From: Rebecca billardiae RCC1528
Lineage: Eukaryota; Haptophyta
Length of the DNA stretch: 64,000 nucleotides
Reading direction: 5' to 3'
NCBI GenBank assembly: GCA_965240325.2
Contig: OZ251234.1
Span: 1,116,001 to 1,180,000, forward strand
Shown here: one piece after another, positions 19,157-29,063 of the stretch
How the letters are laid out: the number at the start of each line of letters is the position of its first letter
Position numbering within the stretch: the first letter of the stretch is position 1
The notes under the pieces: generated by a model
Told to the model about the DNA's origin: nothing
What the model saw: only the letters and a program-made list of their open reading frames with translations
Database searches by the model: none
Made by a program: the position numbers and the translations under genes

Positions 19157-19341
19157 GACATCGGGACTGGCCAGGGTACCAGTATGGATACAGTTTACAA
19201 ATAAAAGAATAGACGCACACAGCCCAGGCAGGCGAGAAGGGCTGGAGCTTCAAGGGCCTTGGCTGAATGGAGGCTTCGGCCGCCTTAAAAGGGCGGGATT
19301 TTTTTAAAAAGTCTTCATCATCGTCATCATTTACGGTCCCG

Positions 19342-20154
19342 ATGCGATGGCCGGCGGCCGTCTGGCGGCGGCTAGTGGTGGCGGCGTTGCTGGTCCTAGC
19401 GGTTTTGCGCGGTGCGTACGGGCGCAGCCCCGCGGATGCATGCCTCGCTGAGGTCGCCGACTACCTCCGCCTCACGAGCTCACTCGCTCCGCCTCCATGC
19501 CGAAACGATTTTGCAGCGATGGCGCAGCGACACTTCTTCCGCACGGGCCATGCCGCCGAGATTGGCGTCTACAGGGGCGGGTTTGCGGAGCACAACGCGC
19601 AGGTCTGGCAGGGGCATTACTATGCCATCGATGCGTGGGCCTATCGCCCGGGTGACCCGGGCGACAAGAACTTCAAGTCGTACGCCACCAACAAGGACTC
19701 GATGAGCACGACGAGGAAAAGGCTGCACGATGCGACAGGAGGGAATACCTCGCGGTACACGGTGATGCAGGCGCTCTCCACAGAGGCCGCTGAAAAGTTC
19801 CCCGACGACCACTTCGACTGGCTCTACATCGACGCGCTGCACACCCACGACGCTGTGGTGAAGGACATGCGCGCCTGGTGGCCCAAGCTGCGCACGGGAG
19901 GGTTGATGAGCGGCGATGACTATGGAGACGTCAACGACACCGAGTACCTCACGCGGGCGCGCTACCCGAGAACAGTGATCAAGAAGGAGGCGGGCCTGAT
20001 GCCGTACATGCCTACCAACAGATGGGGTGTAATTTCCGCCGTCCAAGAGGTGGCGCGCTCCTTCAACAGCCCCTTGCATGTCACTTGGAGCCTCGACTGC
20101 TACAAGTGGCCCGCGTGGTGGATCGTGAAGTCGCCAAGGTGCGCCGGACTTTGA
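19342..20154 (+). CDS. membrane-anchored class I SAM methyltransferase-like protein
   Basis: 270 aa from this Met. Seen: a signal anchor or signal peptide (about 9-26, LVVAALLVLAVLRGAYG). Then comes a Rossmann-type methyltransferase of the Methyltransf_24 kind, with motif I AEIGVYRGGF (71-81), an acidic strand end YAIDAW (94-99), FDWLYIDALHTHDAV (158-172, Asp164/His167) and a following GGLMSGDDYGD. Such proteins often methylate sugars or small metabolites in the secretory pathway; the substrate is unknown. The frame also has an ATG at 19267, but the 25 residues it adds come from a T-run and look like leader sequence, and a hydrophobic signal right after Met342 of the window position 19342 is a better start. 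It lies just right of the retrotransposon, which may sit in its upstream region. Confidence 0.78.
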   Translation: MRWPAAVWRRLVVAALLVLAVLRGAYGRSPADACLAEVADYLRLTSSLAPPPCRNDFAAMAQRHFFRTGHAAEIGVYRGGFAEHNAQVWQGHYYAIDAWAYRPGDPGDKNFKSYATNKDSMSTTRKRLHDATGGNTSRYTVMQALSTEAAEKFPDDHFDWLYIDALHTHDAVVKDMRAWWPKLRTGGLMSGDDYGDVNDTEYLTRARYPRTVIKKEAGLMPYMPTNRWGVISAVQEVARSFNSPLHVTWSLDCYKWPAWWIVKSPRCAGL

Positions 20155-21542
20155 CACCTTGCTCGGTTCGCGCCGACGCAGCGAAGCCGCCGATCTTGCG
20201 GCACCATGCGCACATTCTGCGCCCGCCCGCGGGCCCACGCCCGCCCACGGCGGGCCCGCGGCCTCCAGAGCCTGGCCCTGCCTGTTCAGGCAGCGCGGCC
20301 GTGACCGCTGGGCAACGGTATTATGGCGGAATTGGCGGACCGTCGTAGTTCGGTATAGCGGCTAAGTCGCGCGCGCTCGGAACTCGCAAGTGCTCAACTG
20401 CCGCTGGACGCAGTAGCGCTCCTGCTACAACGGACCGGACGCCCCGAGTGGCCCGACTCTCTACTAGCAGTGTACGGTCTGTTTCAGCAGTTGACAGCAG
20501 TGATGAGTATTGAGTACGTAATTTCAGTCGTCAGCGAGTCGCCGAGTCGGGACCGCCTCAGCCTCAGGTAGTAGTATACTGACGATGACGATGAATACCG
20601 TGCTCTCAGTCGTCACACCATATATACTCTTACAGTCGTCGTCTGCAGATACGGAGTCACTGAGTGAGATTTGCGAGGAGAGCCGCGGAGACTCACGGGC
20701 GGAGACAGCAGTCAGCAGACGTCCGACGAACTACGGTACTGACAGTCAGTAGTCACTACGTCTACGACGTCGACTGTCTGACAGACGGACTCAGACGCAG
20801 CAGGACTAGCCCTCGGTACCGACGACGGACTGACCGTGGCCGCAGTCCATAAATATCGAAGTTTGACGATAGTCATAGCTACCGCGTGATGAATGGCGTG
20901 TCTATACCGCGAGTACATCGTCATGATGACTGATCTCATATCAGCACTGATGATATCCGAAGGCTACATCGGACATCAATCAGTCACAGTCACTCATTCA
21001 CGTGACGGTTGTGACGCCCAAACACCGTCGATCCAGCCCGTCTCTGGGCCAGCCGGCGCGGTTCCAGACAGCGCAGCTCCGCGGAGCGCGGTCGCGGCTC
21101 CCCCGCCTCCGGGGGCCGTACTGGCCGACTGGCGGGGGACGTACTCACTAACGTGTCTCACTCTCAGTGACAGTAGGCTAAGCCACTACTCACTCAGTCA
21201 GGGTGCAGCGGGGTGCGGCGCCCCGGTCCATGTGACTGATGAGTCTGTCATGATGTCTGCATATGATCTCATTGCACCTGCCATCTGTATTCTGTTGCGC
21301 ACTAGCTAGTAGCTCCTGTCTGAGTGTTTGTCAAGTGACGATCCGGGTCTGATGACTGTCATCGTAGACGTAGTACCCGTGTCTACGTCTCCTACTGATG
21401 AGTGAGTACTGTATCGGGATCCACGGTTCACTCAGATCAAGCTGGCTGTAGCAGTTCTGAACGGCAGATGAGTAAGAGCTGATGAATCATGAAGCAGTTA
21501 GCCGGAGACGACTATGGTGATAATACTGATATATTAAATTCA
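20155..21542. other. intergenic region, no gene seen
   Basis: About 1.4 kb of lower-GC sequence rich in CAGT/GACT/TGACG words. No domain-bearing frame, tRNA or long repeat was found. Confidence 0.5.
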
Positions 21543-22391
21543 TCAGCCCTGGTGGCCGTGCACCTGACTGTCACGCAAGGTCGAAGCACCATCACGTTCG
21601 CCCATACTCCTCGAGTCGTCAAGCAAGGTAGAGTAAGGCGGGCCATGAGACGGCGCCATAGATGGCTGGTACGGCCCCCTCTCCTCAGGCAGCATTGCTT
21701 CGGCGCTTGCACAGTCGCCACTCTCAAGGAGCGCGCCGATGGATCGAAAGAGTGCCGTCACATCGCTGATGCGTTGGATGCACTCACTCGCGTAGCGCTC
21801 GGCCGCTGGACCTCGTAGGCCCATCTGGAGCGAGCGAGTCCCTGGGAGGGGATGCGTGTACGCGTTACGTCCGGCATCTCCTCCGAGGGCTCGTTCGGGA
21901 TCCCACTGTACGATCACGGGACTGGAGGACTGTGGCTGGTTGGACGCACGGACGGCCTCGCGAACTAGGCCGTCAAATGCATGGCGATGCAGATCTATCG
22001 CGAGCACGCGGGCCTGGTTTGGATCCTTCCTCGCCCAGCCGCATCGATAGCCCATCCACACCGCTGACGGCTTGATCCATGTCATGCGCGCGTTGGACCA
22101 CGGCGGAACAAAGCCCTGCGCCTCGAGCGCAGCATCGGCAATTGCGTCGTTGTATGCCTGATACACGCGCACCGTATCCGTCGTGTATGATGCACGGATC
22201 TCACGAGTGGCGGAAGGGCTCGTCGTGTAGGATGCACGGATCTCACGAGTGGCGGGAGGCTCATCAGAGCGCGGCATGCCTCTCTGCTTCATGGCGGACT
22301 GGTCCTTTACCGTTGGACCCATTCTATGATTTAACGACACAGGCAGGACGACGCGGGTCTCCTGATTCGTCGGCGGCAGGGCGGCCATCAT
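21543..22391 (-). CDS. DUF4291 family protein
   Basis: 282 aa. Seen: the DUF4291 signature from about 63 onward, with REIRASYTTDTVRVYQAYN, a FVPPW...RMTWIKPSAVWMGYRCGWA block, VLAIDL and a C-terminal LPEE..Y segment. The family is widespread in bacteria and patchy in eukaryotes; its function is not established, so none is claimed. Odd: residues about 47-60 duplicate the start of the domain (ATREIRASYTT twice) because of a 42-bp tandem duplication (22180-22263). The first Met is used; Met39 is another possibility. No intron is needed. The C-terminal 40 residues are low-complexity and may be extra. Confidence 0.82.
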   Translation of the reverse strand: MMAALPPTNQETRVVLPVSLNHRMGPTVKDQSAMKQRGMPRSDEPPATREIRASYTTSPSATREIRASYTTDTVRVYQAYNDAIADAALEAQGFVPPWSNARMTWIKPSAVWMGYRCGWARKDPNQARVLAIDLHRHAFDGLVREAVRASNQPQSSSPVIVQWDPERALGGDAGRNAYTHPLPGTRSLQMGLRGPAAERYASECIQRISDVTALFRSIGALLESGDCASAEAMLPEERGPYQPSMAPSHGPPYSTLLDDSRSMGERDGASTLRDSQVHGHQG

Positions 22392-24085
22392 GCCCTTCTT
22401 GGAATCTCGGATGAGCGGACGGCGCGCTTTTCAACGGTCAGATCATCGATCGAATAAATAACGCGGCCTGTCGCCTATTGGGAGAGCGGGCCCGGGGTAA
22501 TCTGTGATCTGTCTGCGCGAAGGCGGCAGTGATTCACGGACGCTGCGGGCACAGACCCAGTCCCGGTCCGCCGTGCGCGGACACTGGGCCACAGCCTCTC
22601 GGGCCGTGCGGCGAGCGTGCTGGTTCGCCGGGACCAAGCACTCCGATATAGTTAGGCGTGCGAAATCGTGCATAGACGACAGTCGCCTGTCGGCTTTGGG
22701 TCGCGCGGAGCAGTGAGTGCGACCGCGCGCCAGTGAGCTCCCAGCTGCAACGCGCAACGGCCTCAACGAATGCAGCCATCTGGTCCGAGCAGCCTCATCA
22801 TCGGTCGATCGAGGCTCCGATTCCGATCCGCGCCGCCACCCCCCCTCCGTGTTGCCGCTGTTGAACGATTGGCAGGGGCGTGTCCGCATCGTCTCGCGCG
22901 CACGTCACGCTCAGGCGTCTGCTCAGTGCGGCGCACGCGCTGTGTCCGCGCAGCTCGAGCATTGTGCCTCGTCGTCGCGATCCGGCCGATGCGGTTCGTT
23001 CGTTCGGTGCTGTCTGTGTGAAACAAACGCTTGCGCGAGGGGTACTTGAGATGCGCCGAGCGGCAACTAGGCGTTCGGGCGGTCGTGCAGGGGCGTGGCC
23101 GCATCATCTTTCGCGCGTGTCGCGCGCAGGCGCCTGCTCACTCCACACGTGCTCTGTCACCGCGGCTTTGGTCTGTGCGAATCTTGTTATTCCGGCTTGG
23201 ATGCAGCGGCCGGCGAGCTGCGGGCGAGATACGCAATCAGAGCTTGGCGCGAAGCAAGAAGTGCGTGACGGCCACGCACTGCGCCGCACGCGCCTCCCCC
23301 GGACGCGCATCGAGGCCACAGCACCCCGGGTGCGCGCCGCTCTGAGGCAGGCGGAAGCTCTGCGGCTCGTGCGACCCTGGCCGAGACAGCGGCGACGAAG
23401 GTCGAGACGCGACCGACTCGCGCGGACCGCTTCCAAGCCTCAACGGCAAGGGCTGCCAGGCAAGCTGGGCCTTGGGCATTTCGCATCTCTTTGATGCACC
23501 TTTCTGGATGCTTCATAGTCCGGTGCAGTGCCGATTCGATAGGTGGCGGTTCACACCCCAATCGTTTTCGTTTGCGCCCGATCTCTGGCTGCTCGAAACC
23601 TCGACAAGAATTCGAATCGTGTATCTGAAAGTAGACATTTTTCTACTACAGTACTAGTAGAATTCGAAGTCTGTAACTAACGTCACTATTAACGAGGCCA
23701 GCCGATTTCCGGACTTTCGCCTTGGACCAGTATGCGCCGCCATCGTGATTCGCGCTCGCGGGTTTGGTACACGGGCCCTCCAGGACCGCATAAATTTTGT
23801 TTTGGCCAGCTCACGCCACGTCGCCACCGCCGCACCGCGGCCCGACGATGAATTCTGCCAGCCCCAGCTCAACACGTGAATTAAGCTATAGCTACCGTGT
23901 ATGCGGCCGATAATGAAGAACAGACTACAGTGTTAAATCATAGAATGAGTATGCTCCATTCCGTCAACTACTCATCGTCAACTAGCTATATTCGCTCGGC
24001 CTCAAGTGTAAGTCGCGCGTTGGCTCGTACCGTACAGACGGCGTACTGCAGTAACAGGCGAGGGTAGTGAACTCGTCGTATCGGA

Positions 24086-24163
<78 letters not shown>

Positions 24164-24807
24164 AGATCTCTCTCTCTCTCTCTCTCGTCTATATATCTAT
24201 ATCTATCCGTATGGCGTATATTGATCTATCTATATCTATATATATCTATATATAGTTATTAAATATATATATACCAGTATACTGATATAATGCTGATAGA
24301 TCATAATAATACGATGCGCGCCAGCAGACAGCAGACAGTGGCGGCGTGACATTCACATCGACATGGTCCGACGACGTCGTGATCGTCGTGAATGTCGTGA
24401 TCGTCGTCGCGGATGACGAGGCGACAAGGCGGCTGGGCGCGGCGGCCACGCGAATGCCTGCGGACAGTGGAATGAGGAGGCTGTCGTCCAATTTGGGAGC
24501 TCTGCCGCAGGGGCAGTAGCACGGATGGCCCGGTAGGCCGGGTGGCGTGCACGCGCTGCCTAGCACTGCGGCACTGGCACTCGGCGGTGGCACTCATCGG
24601 CAGCCAACACCCCCGTTCATCATAGCTGCGGCGTGCGACGATCCCGCACGCGTGAGCCTGCGGAGGGCCATACTCATGTAGTGGTGCGCTTTTGCCTGAC
24701 GCGGCGGCAGTGGTGGGATGGGCAGCCAGCACGGAGCAGCGGTACGGGGCGCGAGCGCGACTCGCACGCCGAGCGAGTGAGCGCGTCGGCGGGTGGAGCG
24801 CTCACTC
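22392..24807. other. long intergenic region
   Basis: No recognisable gene. It holds an imperfect duplication (about 22872-22930 and 23088-23145) within GC-rich sequence, then AT-richer DNA, then TC and TATC microsatellites near 24085-24260. Confidence 0.45.
24088..24187. repeat. (TC)n microsatellite
   Basis: Long CT dinucleotide run with a few interruptions, followed by TATC/TATA words to about 24260. Confidence 0.9.
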
Positions 24808-25462
24808 TCAGAGAGGAAAGCCCTCGTCCTTTTCCAACAGGCCCTGCTCCCGAAGCAGCTGCTGCACGCCGATGGCGAGGGCGAGGCCCTTGAGCCGAGC
24901 GACGCTCTTGTCGTCAAAGTTGCCGCTCGGCGGCGGCGGCGCGGCGGGTGAGGGCGGCGGCGGCGCGGCCGCAGGCTTCGGGGCGGGCGGCTTTGCTGCC
25001 GGCTTGGGCGCGGGCGCGGGCGCGGGCGCAGGCTTCGCCGGGGCGCTCAGGCTGTCGAGCAGGCTGAACTCCTCCTCAGACTTGGCCCCAGCAGAGCCCT
25101 TGGGCGGCCCGCCAAACGACGGCCATGCCGGCCGTGCGGGCTTGGCCGCCGCTGGCTTGGCCGCCGCCGGCTTGGCCGCGGCCGGAGGCGGCGGCGGCGG
25201 CGGCGCGGCGGGCTTGGCGGCGGGCTTGGCGGCTGGCGCGGCGGGCGTGGCGTCGACGTCGGCGGCGGGCGTCGCGGGCGCTGGCTTGGCGGCGGCAGGC
25301 GGCTTGGCCTCGGCCGGCGTCGGCGCGGGCTTGGGCTTCGGCGCGGGCTTCGGCGCGGGCTTGGCGGCCGCCGCCGCCGCGCCGCCGCCGCCACCCGAAG
25401 GCGACGTCTGACTTGCGCTCAGGCTGCCCAGCAGGTCAAACTCCCCGGGTGGCTTTGCCGGA

Positions 25463-25493
<31 letters not shown>

Positions 25494-26298
25494 CGGCTGC
25501 CTTTGGAGGCGGCGCGGTGGCGGCGGCCGTGGGTGGCGGGGCGGTGGCGGCCTTGGGCGGCGGCGGCGGCTTGGCGGCGGGCGCAGGCGGCGGCGGCGGC
25601 GGCGGCGCCCCGAATTTGGGCGGCCACGAGAAGACCGATGCCGCGGCGGGCTTGGGCGGCGGCGGCGCGGCTGCCTTCGCCTGCTTGGCTGCCGCCTCCT
25701 CCTCCGTCGGGAGCTCCGGCCCGGGCGCAGACGCGCGCAGCTCGGAGATCGAGAGCGGGCCCCTGGGCGGCGGCGGCGGCGGCGGCGGCGGCGGCTTCGA
25801 CGCAGCTGCCTTGGGCGCCGCCTTGCGCTTGGCGCCGCCGAGGCCAAAGCTGAGCTTGACAGGCTCCGGCTTGGGCTGCGGCGAGTCCTCCGCCTCCTCA
25901 GCGGGCGCGGCCGCGGCCGGGGGCGCCGCCTTCTTCGGCTTCGGCATGAGCCCGGCGAAGATGTTGTCCGGCGCCTTGGGCGCGGCCACAGGCGGCGGCG
26001 GCGGCGGCGGCGGCGCGGCCTCCTGCTTGGCAGCGGCAGGCTGCTTCGGGAAAAGGCTGTCGAACAGGCCGGCGCCGGCAGCGGGCTTGCTCGCCACTGG
26101 CGGCGGCGGCGGCGGCGGCGGCGCAGTCGCCTCCTTCCCAGCCGGCGGCTTTGGTGGCATCAGGCCGGCGAAGAGATTGGGTGGAGTGGCCTTAGACGGC
26201 GGCGGCGGCGGCGGCGCGGCCTCCTGCTTGGGAGCGGCAGGCGGCTTGGGGAGCAGGCTGCTAAACAGACCGGCCCCGGCGGCGGGCTTGCTCGCCAC

Positions 26299-26334
<36 letters not shown>

Positions 26335-27627
26335 GACCGGCTTGGGTGCGAAGAGGCTGCCAAAGATCGGCGGCGCCGGAGGCGACGGCGACGCGGCCCG
26401 CGGCGGCGGCGGCGGCGACGGTGGCATCTTCAACTTCAGAGCGGGCTTGGACGCGGGCTTGGACGCGGGCGTGGGTGCGGGCTTGGGCGCGGGCTTGGGT
26501 GCGGGCTTGGGTGCAGGCTTCGAGATCGGCTTGGGCGCAGGCTTCGGCGTCGGTGCCCGCGGCTTGACCACCGGCGGCGGCGGAGGGCGCGCCGGGGCCG
26601 AGCCCGGGCCGCCGAGGACGGTCTTCGCCCGGCCGGCGCCAAGGCCTGAGAAGGTGGCGCCTGGCTTGCCGCTCGGCCGCGCCTTGGCCGGGGCTGTCAC
26701 CATGGACTGCCGTACAGGCGGCGGCAGCGGGCGCGACGCGGACCTCGGCGGCGTGGCCGCCGGGCGCGCGGGCGCGCGTCGCGCCGGCGGGGGAGTCGGA
26801 GCCTTGCGCGCCGGAGCCGGCGGGGGCGGAGCCGCGCGCTTGGGCGGCGGGGGCGGAGCCGCGCGCTTGGGCGGCGGGGTCGCCACCTTCAGACGTGCCG
26901 GTGGTGGCGCAGGAGCCGCGCGCCGCGGCGGCGGCTTGGCCGGAGCGGCGGTGGGCGCGGCCGAGCCCGCAGCGCCCTTGAGCGCCTGCTCAGCGCGCTC
27001 GCTCGCCAGCGCGATCCGCTTCGCCGCCGCCTCCACCCGAGCGAGGAGGAAGTCGTCGACGCCGCCGCCGCCGCCCGCCTCGTCCTCCGCGCTCGAGCCG
27101 GAGGCCGCCGCGGCGGCCGTGAAGCGCGCGGCGTCGGTCTGGACCTGCTTCGACACGGCGCTCGCCGTGGCGAGGAGCTCGGCCGCCTCCGCGATCGCCG
27201 CGCCGCGCTTCTCCTCCGACCCGTACTTGAGCGCCGCCACGACAGGGTTCTGCAGCTCGGACGCGATGAAGCGAGATTTGTCCGCCGCGCGCACGCCCTC
27301 CGCCGCGTCGGCGATGATGGTCTCCGGGTCTGGGATCGGGCCAGCCGCGGGGCCTTTGCCACCGGAGAGCTTGAGCGCTCCGCCGGCGACCGCGGCCGAC
27401 GCCGCCACCGCGATGAGCACCTCCGCCGCGGTCTCGGCGCCGCCGGCCTGCACCGCAGGCAACGACGCGCGCGCTGGCCGAGCCGAGAGGCCATCTGCCC
27501 CGACGGTGACGCGGCTGAGCGGTTGAGACGCGCTAGCGGACGAAAGCGACGGGCGTGGGCCCGCCCCACCTGGGCCGACGAGAGCGGCGACCGCCCATAC
27601 GAGCCCAAGCGGGATCGAGACGGGCAT
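24808..27627 (-). CDS. proline-rich disordered scaffold-like protein with repeated FxSL motifs
   Basis: 939 aa from the ATG at 27627; the frame extends further upstream only over the divergent gene. Seen: an N-terminal signal peptide plus transit-like region (1-75); a hydrophobic stretch (LIAVAASAAVAGGALKL) near 75-92; a helical domain of about 110 residues (PDPETIIADAAEGVRAADKS onward). Then come about 600 residues of Pro/Ala/Lys low complexity punctuated by hydrophobic motifs: IFGSLFAPKP, LFSSLLPKP, NLFAGLMPPKP, LFDSLFPKQP, NIFAGLMPKPKK, FDLLGSLSAS and FSLLDSLSAP. A short helical tail (ARLKGLALAIGVQQLLREQG) closes it. No family recognised. Regularly spaced short motifs in a disordered plastid-targeted chain recall linker or scaffold proteins that condense a partner; that is inference only. 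FH1-like poly-Pro is present but no FH2 domain. Confidence 0.7.
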
Positions 27628-27768
27628 TACGGCCGCCTCGCGACGCTGCCGTAGCGGTCGCTCGGGCTCGATGAGGCGTCTGATAATTGCGCAAGCCGTC
27701 GTCATCACGTGGTCGTCCGGGAGTTCGTGGAGGGTCCGGGGGCGTCCGGAAAACGACGGCCGGCGGTC
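27628..27768. promoter_or_regulatory. putative bidirectional promoter
   Basis: Only 141 bp separate the two divergent start codons. No specific element recognised. Confidence 0.4.
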
Positions 27769-28389
27769 ATGGCGACGCTCGCGGCCGTGATCTTGGCGGC
27801 ACTCCACTCGCTGTCGCCCCCGCCTGGCGATGCGCCCACACTGGTCGTGCAGCTGGAGGGCAACTCGAGCTGGGCGCCTCTTCGCATCAAGCTGCGCGCG
27901 GACATCGCGCCGCAGACCGTGGCCTCCATCACGGCTGCACTCGGGGCGGGCATGGCGTGCGAGCGGTGTGCCACTATCTATCGGAACGAGGCGGTTCCGA
28001 GCACGCCTCCCGCGTCGTGCGGCGCGATCGGCCCGTGCGGCCCGTACTCCCTCGTCCAGGGTCGGCTGGGCCTGCTCGAGGGCACGCCGGCCGAGTCGCA
28101 GCCCCTCGTAGAGCGCGGGCTCGTCGCGCGGATCGGCGCGGGTCCAGATTTTTTCGTCGCGATCGCCGGCCACGAGGACTGGGGCCACGCCTTCACCGTG
28201 TGGGGGGACATGCGGGACGACGAGGCGGGGATGCGCACGCTCGAGGAGCTCACACGGATGCCCTGGCATGAAGTCACCTCCGGTCAGACGGTGATGCGCA
28301 TGCTGGACGTCGAGCTGGCCGCCGACGTGCGCCTGCCAGATGAGGCGGCGCCAGAGCCATCGGAGGGAGACTCGCACGATGAGCTCTAG
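27769..28389 (+). CDS. secretory cyclophilin-like peptidyl-prolyl isomerase domain protein
   Basis: 206 aa. The frame is open from 27709 but the first ATG is 27769. Seen: a signal peptide (MATLAAVILAALHSLSPPPG), then a beta-barrel with ADIAPQTVASI, GPYSLVQGRLG, GPDFFVAIAGHEDWGHAFTVWGDM and a final GQTVMRMLDVEL strand, the order of a cyclophilin-type barrel. The usual catalytic FHR..FMVQGGD segment is replaced by ACERCATIYRNEAVP with two Cys, so isomerase activity is doubtful. It resembles the divergent cyclophilin-like proteins common in algae. It sits head to head with the proline-rich protein gene, so prolyl isomerisation of that neighbour is a tempting but untested idea. Confidence 0.65.
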   Translation: MATLAAVILAALHSLSPPPGDAPTLVVQLEGNSSWAPLRIKLRADIAPQTVASITAALGAGMACERCATIYRNEAVPSTPPASCGAIGPCGPYSLVQGRLGLLEGTPAESQPLVERGLVARIGAGPDFFVAIAGHEDWGHAFTVWGDMRDDEAGMRTLEELTRMPWHEVTSGQTVMRMLDVELAADVRLPDEAAPEPSEGDSHDEL

Positions 28390-28395
28390 TAGCAT

Positions 28396-29063
28396 CAGTC
28401 TATATCTATATCTATATCTATATCTATAGAGAGAGAGAGAGAGAGAGTAGATATATCTATACTACTAGAGATAATATATATCTACGACACATCAGACCGC
28501 CGGTTCCGCGGTTCTTCCATAGAACCAATAACGTAGTTAGGGAATAGGGGCCCGCGGTGCAACCCGCTCCTGTCGGCTGCCGGGCTGTCTCAGTCTGTCT
28601 GACTGACATGGCGGGCCGAGGACTCAGTCGCCGCGCGGGCCGCGCGGGGAAGCGGCCGCCGGGGCGGCGCGCGCGCGCAGGGCGAGAGGCGCCGCGCGGC
28701 GCGGGCCGGCGCGTGCGGGCGTGCGGGCGCACCTGCTTGATCGAATCATATGCGCATATGACGACCGCCGGACGACATGCATCATCATCTACTTTAGAGC
28801 CGGGTCAAGCGTCACACGGTCATCACGGAGTACCGCGGTCCCAGTCGCCGCGCGCTGGCGCACCGGATGCACGTTTGTCTGATATGCCAATGGCAATGAT
28901 GACGACCGAGACCGAGCCGGTCTATCAGTGACTACAGTATTCACAAATAATTATGAGTCAAATAAGCTTATATCACTGTCGATCCCCCCCTGGCCGACGC
29001 GGTCCTCTTTGCTCTCCATGCTGCACTTGGAGGCCACACACCTGCTACACGGGGGTGCCAGCC
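28396..29063. other. intergenic spacer with microsatellite
   Basis: (TATATC)n then (GA)n at about 28398-28448; no gene recognised in the remaining approximately 600 bp. Confidence 0.5.
28398..28448. repeat. (TATATC)n/(GA)n microsatellite
   Basis: Short tandem hexamer run followed by a GA run. Confidence 0.85.

Noticed and set aside
20320-20370. tRNA-like word (GGCGGAATTGGCGGACC)
   Set aside because: No acceptor stem pairing or T-loop motif at the right distance.
22880-23494. 204-codon + strand frame
   Set aside because: Composition typical of GC-rich noncoding DNA, and it spans an internal sequence duplication.
25517-27526. 669-codon Gly/Ala-rich + strand frame
   Set aside because: Shadow of the proline-rich gene; GGC runs are the complement of Pro/Ala codons.
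27628-28395. Upstream extension of the proline-rich ORF (first 256 codons)
   Set aside because: It overlaps the cyclophilin-like gene on the other strand, has no domain, and the internal Met at 27627 begins a signal peptide.
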